Shown here piece after piece: positions 52,173 through 59,956 of a DNA stretch of 64,000 bases. The position numbers and the translations under genes are program-made. The stretch comes from an uncultured Chloroflexota bacterium. GTDB lineage: Bacteria; Chloroflexota; Anaerolineae; Anaerolineales; Anaerolineaceae. A model generated the notes under the pieces. The model did not search any database, was not told the origin of the DNA, and saw only the letters and a program-made list of their open reading frames with translations. The DNA is taken from the NCBI GenBank assembly GCA_902774215.1, contig CACYHU010000054.1, positions 1 through 64,000 of the forward strand, in the 5' to 3' direction. Position 1 is the stretch's first letter. Every line of letters starts with the position of its first letter.

Positions 52173-53405
52173 TTACTTCGTCAGAGAGAAGATGATCCGA
52201 TCAGCCAGGTCTTCCGCGCCTTCGCCATCGAGCCAGAAGGCGATCTCAAGGAAATCATCACCCGCTTCAAAAATCCAGGTCACACAAGGGTAGGATTCGC
52301 CGTCATATTCTTCCGTGGAATAATATTTTGCGATATCGATCCCGTTGACCTGCCAATCTTCCACATCATCCGCCTTTACACCATACTCTGCCGCTTCGGT
52401 TCGGGCATAATCCATATAAGACTGACCTTCGGTCGGAAATTGATAAATGTCAAAATCCATCGCGTTGGAATCGCTGCGATAATAAGCGATCATATCATCA
52501 GCTTTATCTTTTTCAGTGAGTTCAACCTCGGCGTAGTCCTCGGGAATGCTGATGTGAAATCCGGTGCTGCCGATCTCAACATCTTTGCCGGATGCTGCTC
52601 CTTCGGACAACGCTTCGCCCAGCATATCCAGCAGGCTCGGACCGGTGGTCAGATTTTCTTCACGAACGAAGACCAGGTTTCCATCTGTCATGGATACGAC
52701 TACAGAATCGTCGGTGTGATACTGCATGGTAACAGTCTCGGATGATTCACCATCCGTGAAGACCACGGTAAGCGTGCCGTCTTTGATCTCATAACCGGCG
52801 TTATCCTGTCCATCCTTTTCTTCCGGGTCCATGGGATTGGTAAGGCTGAAGTCCAGGCTGTCCTCACGAACCACCAGTTTTGCCTGCAAGCCAATCATGG
52901 ACGCAGGAAGGGATACACCATCATTGATCACGGATTCAAGGAACCATTCGCCCTTGAAATCTTCATAAGCAGCATCGGATTTGGGTTCGGCAGTACCGAA
53001 GGGTTTGATTTCGTCCCGGATGAGGATCATGGATGAAGTTTCGTCACCCATGGAAAGCTTTCCATCTTCGGTGATGCTCATCGGCAGCCATGTGCATTCA
53101 CTCTCTTCAGCACCATTGCAGGCATAGGCAGTACCGTTTTCGGTGTACCAGGGCACAGCACCCTGTTCTTCACCGCCGAGGGCAACAGCCATGGTAGCGT
53201 CATTTTTGAAAACGACTGACATGCCGGACATACCGAGCAGAGAAGCATCCATACACTGACCCTGTCCGCAGAGTTCAGACATAAACCAGGTTCCAAGGAA
53301 TGGCTCGGCGACAGTCATATCCAGCGGAGCGCCAGCCTGAGCGAAAACAGTCCCAAAAGCTGCCAGAGCAGCTAAAAGGACAAACAAAATGGTGATTTTT
53401 TTCAT
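52173..53405 (-). CDS. Secreted protein with two lipocalin-like domains
   Basis: 410 residues with a signal peptide (KKITILFVLLAALAAFGTVFAQA). Two weakly similar halves each begin with a phrase like EPFLGTWFMSELCGQG and YEDFKGEWFLESVINDG, reminiscent of bacterial lipocalin-like (DUF4488-type) domains; the C-terminal ~140 residues (STGFHISIPEDYAEVELTEK...) resemble a PsbP/DUF1795-like fold. Very acidic. Function unknown. SD AAAGGAA precedes the ATG. Confidence 0.7.
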   Translation of the reverse strand: MKKITILFVLLAALAAFGTVFAQAGAPLDMTVAEPFLGTWFMSELCGQGQCMDASLLGMSGMSVVFKNDATMAVALGGEEQGAVPWYTENGTAYACNGAEESECTWLPMSITEDGKLSMGDETSSMILIRDEIKPFGTAEPKSDAAYEDFKGEWFLESVINDGVSLPASMIGLQAKLVVREDSLDFSLTNPMDPEEKDGQDNAGYEIKDGTLTVVFTDGESSETVTMQYHTDDSVVVSMTDGNLVFVREENLTTGPSLLDMLGEALSEGAASGKDVEIGSTGFHISIPEDYAEVELTEKDKADDMIAYYRSDSNAMDFDIYQFPTEGQSYMDYARTEAAEYGVKADDVEDWQVNGIDIAKYYSTEEYDGESYPCVTWIFEAGDDFLEIAFWLDGEGAEDLADRIIFSLTK

Positions 53406-53441
53406 AATAAATTCCTTTCAAAATTTACAAAGCCGAATCAC

Positions 53442-53490
53442 GGAGACGGAACCATTACAGAGGTGAAACCGGCCCAATGGCCGGGTCTCC
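53442..53490 (-). promoter_or_regulatory. Composite stem-loop in leader of secreted protein gene
   Basis: GGAGAC (53442-53447) pairs with GTCTCC (53485-53490), and CCGGCC/GGCCGG (53469-53484) forms an inner hairpin. It lies between the 56-residue gene and the secreted protein and may end one transcript or shape the next leader. Confidence 0.35.
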
Positions 53491-53513
53491 ATGTGTCTCT
53501 TGAAAATCAACAA

Positions 53514-53684
53514 TTACTCTTCTTTGTTTTTGGCTATCATTGAACAGATGACAATGGCGATACCGCCGGCAAAGACAGCCAGCCAGCCGGGAAAATTCGG
53601 AGCCGCATAGTTCAGGATGAACATCACCAATACGGAAACCATTGCGATAGCAGGGATAATGACTTTCAGGTTTTTCTTACTCAT
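53514..53684 (-). CDS. 56-residue small membrane protein
   Basis: ATG at 53684 with AAGGAG SD 8 nt upstream; 56 codons and a TAA. The sequence has a short basic start (MSKKNLK), a TM segment (VIIPAIAMVSVLVMFILNY), a turn (AAPNFPG) and a second TM (WLAVFAGGIAIVICSMIA), ending KNKEE. A typical small two-TM protein of no recognised family. Codon use and the strong SD favour a real gene. Confidence 0.75.
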   Translation of the reverse strand: MSKKNLKVIIPAIAMVSVLVMFILNYAAPNFPGWLAVFAGGIAIVICSMIAKNKEE

Positions 53685-53811
53685 AATTCAACTCCTTTAA
53701 TTATTTAAGGGGCATTGTGCACGGTTCAGGCAAATTTCGAAACCGCTGTAAAAATTAACACCGATCACCTGTAACCTGTTTCCTGCCCCTGACAACGTGA
53801 TACAATACAAA

Positions 53812-54969
53812 CTACCTTCTGCTTCTCTTTATGACAGTCGCCGCGAGCAGCAGGACAAAGAAGACGAACTCCACACCAAAACACACCCATACATCGCGCA
53901 TAGTTCCGATCCGGGCGCCGGATAGGATATCATTTGCCTTCACATACCAGTAAGCAGGCAGAAACTTCGCAACAGTCAAAACGCCATTGCCCATCATAGA
54001 CTGCGGCATAAAGCAGCCGCTGATAAATGCCATGCCCAGCCCGAAGATCTGCGAGATCATGCCGACAACAGTGGTACTGACGTTGAAGGAAACGATAAAA
54101 ATAGCAAACATCGCGGAGAACATCGCAAAAATGAAGGAATTCAAAACCGCCATCCAGCAGCTTGTTCCTTTATACATGCCGCCATAAAGCAGCATCCCGC
54201 CAAGCATAAACACGAGCCAGACAACCAGCGTCAGGATCGCGCTGCCTGCAAAGATCTGCCGGACATAAGAGGCGATACTCACACGGGAACATTCGATACG
54301 GTCACGCGGTTCCTTTCTGTTCAGCGTCAGCAGGATCGGGCTCAGCACGTTGACGATAACAGCAATCAGGACATAAGGCAGCATCTGGAAGAAGACAGCG
54401 AAATCCTGTGTGTAGTTCTCGTCCACAAAAGTCTTTTCATCGCTGACATAAAATTTCACCTCAACGCCCTGTTCCATGGCATTCTCAACTGCCGTAAGTG
54501 CATCGGAAAGGGGAAGTCCCTGTGCGATCTTCATACGGACGTTACGTACATATTCGTTCAGATCCAGATTCATCATCGCCACGGCGTAGCTGTCCCGCAT
54601 GTGGTAAGACCGGAACAGTTCTTGGCTCATCGCTTCATCATCAAGATGACTCAGACGGTATTCAAAACCTTCCGGGATCACCAGCGCGTAATCCACGATC
54701 TCATAATACATGGCGTCCATAATTTTCGTGTTGTCATTTTCCAGTTCCACGATCTCGTTCTTTTTCGCCAGTGTCCGGATCAGCCGTTCGCTCGCTTCGC
54801 TGTGATCCTCATCGCGGACATAAAGCGCAAGTGAGGTATCGGTAAAATCGAGCTTTTCCTGAGTCGACCGCACCATCGGGAAACAGATCGCCAGAAACAC
54901 AACAAGATACACAATTCCGATGAAAATCTTGGATCGGGCTATCTTGAAAAAGAGTTTAAAGACTTGCAT
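53812..54969 (-). CDS. ABC-2 type exporter permease 2
   Basis: 385 residues. One N-terminal TM (KIFIGIVYLVVFLAICFPMV), a large extracytoplasmic domain, then five TM segments near the C-terminus, the ABC-2 (PF12698-type) topology. Its start overlaps the end of the previous permease gene by 14 bp. Together with the partner permease and ATPase it should form a heterodimeric exporter; substrate unknown (peptide, lipid or antibiotic are usual). Confidence 0.85.
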   Translation of the reverse strand: MQVFKLFFKIARSKIFIGIVYLVVFLAICFPMVRSTQEKLDFTDTSLALYVRDEDHSEASERLIRTLAKKNEIVELENDNTKIMDAMYYEIVDYALVIPEGFEYRLSHLDDEAMSQELFRSYHMRDSYAVAMMNLDLNEYVRNVRMKIAQGLPLSDALTAVENAMEQGVEVKFYVSDEKTFVDENYTQDFAVFFQMLPYVLIAVIVNVLSPILLTLNRKEPRDRIECSRVSIASYVRQIFAGSAILTLVVWLVFMLGGMLLYGGMYKGTSCWMAVLNSFIFAMFSAMFAIFIVSFNVSTTVVGMISQIFGLGMAFISGCFMPQSMMGNGVLTVAKFLPAYWYVKANDILSGARIGTMRDVWVCFGVEFVFFVLLLAATVIKRSRR

Positions 54970-56308
54970 ATTTTGTCCTCCGTGTCATCAAAAATCCAAA
55001 CAGGACAAAAATCACCGTCAGGATACAGACAATCACCATCTTTCCCCAGAAACGGGTCAGATCCGCATCCACACTCAGGTAGTAGAAGGAATCGCTGATG
55101 ATCGCCACCGGGTTGATCTCATTGAGGATCGGAATATATTTGATGATCATGGCTTTGATCCCGGGAACCATCAGCCCGCTCATGAAGCACAGCGTCATGT
55201 TCAGGGCCATGATGATGCCGGTTTTAGCGCCGTAACTCATTTTTCCGACAGCACCGATAAAATACCCGAACGAGACACCCATGATCCCGCCCAGAATGCC
55301 GCCCAGATAGACCAGAGGGAGCCGTTCACCGAAATTCACCCCGAGTACCAGGGTAATGAAGGTAATGGTAATGATGACGCAGACGCTGTGGGAGATATAG
55401 TAAGCCAGCAGGTCTGCCAGAACCTGCTTACTCTTAGTCATGCCGGAACAGGAACGCCGGGCAGCCTGCGGAGAAAGGTTCGCCTGCAGATTCTGCGCGA
55501 TGGTCAGCCCCGACATAGACCCGAAGATCCCGACCATGGCAATCAGGTTGTACATATAGATCAGGAAGGAATCCGTATCACCTTTCGTCAGTTCAAGTTC
55601 CTTAATATAAGGGACATCGCTGCTCATGGCTTTCGAGATATCGCCGACATCTTCCCCATCCTCACTCATCGCTGCATTGGCTGCCAGCTCTCTGGAGGCT
55701 TCCTGCATACTCATATACATGTCGCTCATTCTTTTGATCATGCTCTGATCCGCGCCGTTGCTCTTGAACATCACAGACAGTTTGGTGTTGGAGATAAAAT
55801 TCCCGTCACCCATGTCACTCAGATAATAGCTGACGTAATTGTTGGACTCTTCATCCAGATACTGAGCAAGAGTGCCGTCTTCCGCCATCTGATTGATCAT
55901 ATCCATGATCTCAGCCATTTTCCGGTTCTGAGGATCCTCCTTCGTTTCTTCATCCGGCGGATCTATATAGATGATCCCTTTCACATCTCCGTGCTTCAGC
56001 ATCTCAATGGCATTCGCCGCATCGGTATAAGTGAGATCCATGAGCGGTTTCTTACCGCCTTCTGTTATATCGTTCTCTTCACTGAAAGAACCATTGTTCA
56101 TGGCATCCATGATCCAGTGAAACAGCTGATCCTTCTCATTTTCCACCACTGCCGCGGGCACGGTAGAGAAGAGATTGTCCTTTCCAAGATTTCCTAACGT
56201 AAATTTATAGAGTGTTCCCATAACGACAGGAAAGAGGATCATCCAGATGATCACTTCTTTTGTCCTGAAATTCCTGCGAATCTCATATTTCATCGTATTC
56301 CAAAACAT
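54956..56308 (-). CDS. ABC-2 type exporter permease 1
   Basis: 450 residues from the ATG at 56308 (SD GGAG, 6 nt); the in-frame TTG four codons earlier includes the SD itself. TM1 is VIIWMILFPVVMGTLYKF, followed by a large acidic extracytoplasmic domain and five or six C-terminal TM segments. Second gene of the operon, 118 bp after the ATPase gene; that gap holds only short ACCACT/GGTGGT-type words. Confidence 0.85.
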   Translation of the reverse strand: MFWNTMKYEIRRNFRTKEVIIWMILFPVVMGTLYKFTLGNLGKDNLFSTVPAAVVENEKDQLFHWIMDAMNNGSFSEENDITEGGKKPLMDLTYTDAANAIEMLKHGDVKGIIYIDPPDEETKEDPQNRKMAEIMDMINQMAEDGTLAQYLDEESNNYVSYYLSDMGDGNFISNTKLSVMFKSNGADQSMIKRMSDMYMSMQEASRELAANAAMSEDGEDVGDISKAMSSDVPYIKELELTKGDTDSFLIYMYNLIAMVGIFGSMSGLTIAQNLQANLSPQAARRSCSGMTKSKQVLADLLAYYISHSVCVIITITFITLVLGVNFGERLPLVYLGGILGGIMGVSFGYFIGAVGKMSYGAKTGIIMALNMTLCFMSGLMVPGIKAMIIKYIPILNEINPVAIISDSFYYLSVDADLTRFWGKMVIVCILTVIFVLFGFLMTRRTKYASL

Positions 56309-56426
56309 AGTTTTCTCCAATGTTCAGTGATCGGTGGTCAGTCAAAATATAAGTTTGTGCTGAACTGTTATTCTTATGCAATATCCTGCACATGACTGCC
56401 AAAAATCGGCCACTAACCACTATTAC

Positions 56427-57248
56427 CTAATCCCTCAATTCCTTCCCGGTAATCGTCAGGAAGACATCATTCAGTGTCGGAAGTTCGGACCAGACACGGC
56501 CGAATTCAACTTTTTCCGCCTGAAGGATCTCCATAATATCGATCAGGTTATGTCTGCCGCCGGCACAGGCAATGATGAGATTGCCCGCTTTCCAGTTCAC
56601 TTCGCTTACATTAGGCAGCGCCTTCATTTTACCGGTCAGGTCACTGCCGGGTTCTTCCATTTCAATAAAGATTGTCTCGGTATTTTTGATGGTGCGCTTC
56701 AGTTCGTCAATGATGCCTTCCAGGATCTTGTTGCGGCTCTGGGGATCGACCGCTACTGTCGGTTCATCGAAGATGATAAGCTTGGGTTTGTGCGCAATAC
56801 CGCAGGCAATATTCAGACGCCGTGCCAGACCTCCGGAAAGCTTTTTCGGGCGGAACTTGCGGAAATCGTTCAGTCCCACAAATTCAAGGGCTTCATCGAC
56901 GTATTGCTGCCGGGCAGCTTTGTCCGCGATGTACATGCCGCAGAAACAGTCCACATTTTCATAGACTGACAGTTCATCAAAGACAGCCATGTTTTGCGGA
57001 ACAATGCCGATCATTGACTTCAGGTCATAGCTGACCGGGGTCATTTCTTTCCCGAATACCTCAATTCTTCCCTCATCAAAGCTGAGCAGCGACAGAATAC
57101 AGCTGATGGTTGTGGTTTTCCCGCAGCCATTCGGTCCGAGAAGGCCAAAAATTTCACCTTCCCTGATTTCCAGATTCAGATGATCCACCGCTCTGAGCTC
57201 CTTATAATTCTTTACAAGGTTTTCAACCTTTACGACTGTGTTATCCAT
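56427..57248 (-). CDS. ABC-2 type exporter ATP-binding protein
   Basis: 273 residues with Walker A GPNGCGKTTT, Q-loop IGIVPQNMAVFDEL, signature LSGGLARR (a variant of LSGGQ), Walker B LIIFDEPTVAVD, and no clear canonical H-loop (IFIEMEEPGSD in its place). Length and domain order are those of drug/lipid/antibiotic exporter ATPases. SD GGAGGTG precedes the ATG, and a TACAAT box near 57289-57284 (minus strand) is a likely promoter. First gene of the operon. Confidence 0.9.
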   Translation of the reverse strand: MDNTVVKVENLVKNYKELRAVDHLNLEIREGEIFGLLGPNGCGKTTTISCILSLLSFDEGRIEVFGKEMTPVSYDLKSMIGIVPQNMAVFDELSVYENVDCFCGMYIADKAARQQYVDEALEFVGLNDFRKFRPKKLSGGLARRLNIACGIAHKPKLIIFDEPTVAVDPQSRNKILEGIIDELKRTIKNTETIFIEMEEPGSDLTGKMKALPNVSEVNWKAGNLIIACAGGRHNLIDIMEILQAEKVEFGRVWSELPTLNDVFLTITGKELRD

Positions 57249-57611
57249 AGATTATTCACCTCCGCAATCCTTTATGATTCCATTGTATCGAAAAGAAGCA
57301 AATCAGGACATTTCGGATTCCCGAACGGTCGATTTTTAATTCTGAACGGTAAAAAATGAGCCTCACAAAAATAGTCTGTCAAATACAGAAAACGATGTGC
57401 CATTTAGGTGTCCAATTTGACCGCTCAGGATTTTTTACTCCCGCAGCGGTTATTTTTATATACAATCGGAATAATGAATCAAAGTATTCTCTTTGGGGAC
57501 TATACCCATATTTTTTCAGGGTAATCGTGACATTTCCATAAAGGGACATTCATCAGAAACTCAGGATGGCAACAAAAGAGACTGATTTAGAAACGAACCG
57601 AAAGGAATTAT
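57249..57611. other. Intergenic region between divergent ABC operon and sortase-tailed gene
   Basis: 363 bp without a convincing gene. It contains the minus-strand promoter of the ABC operon, a repeated word GAACGGT (around 57325 and 57345) and AT-rich sequence with a TATACAAT box near 57458. No signal-peptide-encoding frame leads into the gene at 57612. Confidence 0.5.
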
Positions 57612-59831
57612 ATGAACAGAAGAATTGATATTACTTATGCCGCGGAGGATGTCAACGAAACAGTTGTCATCGAGGCAAATGCGATTAATGGAGATCAAAC
57701 CATAACTATTGGGAATGTAACCACGGATGAGTTTGGTGTTTATGTCGGATCCGAAGATGGATTCAGTGCTGATGTCAGTACGGAAAACGTGACAGTTATA
57801 AAACCGGAGTATGCGCAGGCAGCTTATGGCCTTGTGGTTGAATCCATTGGAGCCAAATCCGTCTCAACCGTCAGGACCGGGGACATCATGACCGGATTGG
57901 AATGGGGAAACCAGGGGCTGATCATCCGGGCCACAAACAACAGCCACGCTGACCTCATAACCGGGAACGTCACCGGCTGGACGGGAATCATTGCCGTATC
58001 TGATAATGCGTCATCGATTCATATGGAAACCGGTGATGTTACCGGAACACAATTGGGCAGTCAATTAAACAGTCTGAATGGCGGACAACTCGACGCAAAA
58101 ACCGGGACAATTACCACGGAAGCGGAAGCTCTCAGTGCCGGTGCCGAGAGTGGCGGCAGAATAGAGCTGACCACCACCGATATAACCTCAGAAAAATCCG
58201 GTGCGTTGTATGGTTCCTCAACAGGGCAGAATTCATCAGTCACTGTTAATGCCGGTAATCTCAGCGGAGCGTCAGGCGCGATCCGCATCATGGCTGCAGA
58301 CGGGGGTGAATATTATGTGCGGGCAAAAGGACTGACCATCAAAGATTCGGGGTGGGAATATTTGAACAGATATGGCATAGACAGCCTGACATCAGCGGGA
58401 ACATCTTCAATCGAATTGAGCGGAGGAATCTCGCTCACAGAAACAGGGGCTGAAGGAGAAGGGTCTCCGGCAGGGATTCGTATCCGGTCTGAAAAAAGCG
58501 GCAGCACGGGTATCTATGTGGCTGCCAATATTCATGTCAATTCAGAAAAAACAGAGGCAGCTGCTTACGGTATAACAGCGGAAAATGCCGGCGGAATAGT
58601 AATTGTTGTCGTGGAAGGAGATGTATCGGCTGCCTCCACGGGACCGGCGATCGGGGTGAATATAATCAACAATTCGAACGTGGCTAATGACAGCAGTTTT
58701 CAGACTTTCTACAGCCACGCCAATGAGGTTTTTCCGGAAAACTACAACTCGTATTCAGACAAAGCTGCTTCTGTGAACGCAGGCGCGATTGAAAGCGATA
58801 TTATCATCAAAGGCGACCTCAGCGGTACAACTTATGGATTATCAGTTCAGCCGGAAGGGGAGTCTTCAGCCGATGTTTTTATCGGCGGGACGCTCTCGGG
58901 CGGGACTGACGCTGTTCTGGTCAGCGAAGATGCTTCTCCGGAAAATTTTGTCCTGACCGCATGGAAGATCATACCGAATAATAACGGGCACATGGTTGTT
59001 AAAACGGATGGCAGTGCCGCGGAAAATATCGAAGGTGCGGTCAGATACATCATCAAGACCACACCCGGTTCACAGGAAAAACTGTTCCTGACCTATGAAA
59101 ACGGTGAAAAACTGCAAATCATCAACGCGTACCCTGTGGCAGCAGAGGGAGAGCGGGTTTATCTCCATCCGGCTGCCGGGTATTCCATCTCTGCGGCATA
59201 TAACAACGGCGAGCCTCTGGAACGTGACAGTGAGGGCAGATTTTATCTCTTAATCCCGAAGGCCGGCGGAGTGATGCTTTCCGCAGAAACGGGACAGGTT
59301 GTTGACTTCCATCGTTTTTTAAACAATGAAGGAAAACTGCCGGCTGCGGGTTTTTCTTCGCGTTCCATCTCTCCGATCCCGCTGCGCCCAAAGGGAATTG
59401 CCTGCGGCAGTACCGATCTGACGCTGCAGATTCCCTCCCTTGACGTGATGGAATCCGTTGTAGCGGTCCGGATGATGGATGGAGATTATCCTGTAGAATG
59501 TCTGGGAAGGAATATCGGTCTTTTGGAATCCTCCGCGCTGCCGGGGGAAGGTCTGAGCGTCATCGTCGGACACAATCATCTGAATACAGCTGAGGCGGGG
59601 CCTTTTCTATTCCTCGGCACACTGGTATCAGGAGATAAAATCCTGATCACAGACCGGTCAGAAAAGATACAGATTTTCCAGGTATACGCCAACGTTCTCA
59701 TCGATGCAGACGATTTTTCAGACATGCTGGAAATACTTACAGAAAATACGCTGGTTCTCCTCACCTGTGAGGATGAATCCCCGGACGGAGCATATCTTCA
59801 CCGCAGAGTTATCCTCGCGGAACGGAAATAA
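57612..59831 (+). CDS. Surface repeat protein with LPAAGF motif and C-terminal sortase domain
   Basis: 739 residues. The first ~560 residues are Gly/Ser/Thr-rich, beta-helix-like repeats (phrases such as ETGDVTGT, AGNLSGASGAI, IIKGDLSGTTYG). LPAAGF near residue 578 is followed by a sortase domain: LQIPSLDVMESVVAVR, LSVIVGHNHLN (His), LVLLTCEDE (Cys) and HRRVILAE (Arg), closely like the domain of the giant protein. SD AAAGGA before the ATG. Oddly there is no signal peptide, and a stop lies just upstream in frame, so the N-terminus may be lost or the start misread. Confidence 0.82.
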   Translation: MNRRIDITYAAEDVNETVVIEANAINGDQTITIGNVTTDEFGVYVGSEDGFSADVSTENVTVIKPEYAQAAYGLVVESIGAKSVSTVRTGDIMTGLEWGNQGLIIRATNNSHADLITGNVTGWTGIIAVSDNASSIHMETGDVTGTQLGSQLNSLNGGQLDAKTGTITTEAEALSAGAESGGRIELTTTDITSEKSGALYGSSTGQNSSVTVNAGNLSGASGAIRIMAADGGEYYVRAKGLTIKDSGWEYLNRYGIDSLTSAGTSSIELSGGISLTETGAEGEGSPAGIRIRSEKSGSTGIYVAANIHVNSEKTEAAAYGITAENAGGIVIVVVEGDVSAASTGPAIGVNIINNSNVANDSSFQTFYSHANEVFPENYNSYSDKAASVNAGAIESDIIIKGDLSGTTYGLSVQPEGESSADVFIGGTLSGGTDAVLVSEDASPENFVLTAWKIIPNNNGHMVVKTDGSAAENIEGAVRYIIKTTPGSQEKLFLTYENGEKLQIINAYPVAAEGERVYLHPAAGYSISAAYNNGEPLERDSEGRFYLLIPKAGGVMLSAETGQVVDFHRFLNNEGKLPAAGFSSRSISPIPLRPKGIACGSTDLTLQIPSLDVMESVVAVRMMDGDYPVECLGRNIGLLESSALPGEGLSVIVGHNHLNTAEAGPFLFLGTLVSGDKILITDRSEKIQIFQVYANVLIDADDFSDMLEILTENTLVLLTCEDESPDGAYLHRRVILAERK

Positions 59832-59956
59832 GTTAACCACCTGACACCACTTTGAATTTGTGAAACTTATGTATTGTTTTTATCGTTTTTATGACATATC
59901 GTTCAAAATTTGGTAAAATCCTATGTTAGGAGAAAATTTTTGAATAAGGAGAGAAA

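Noticed and set aside
57565-57627. ATG-started 20-codon frame (MATKETDLETNRKELYEQKN) overlapping the sortase-tailed gene start
   Set aside because: Too short to judge, no clear SD, and it does not encode a signal peptide; possibly chance.
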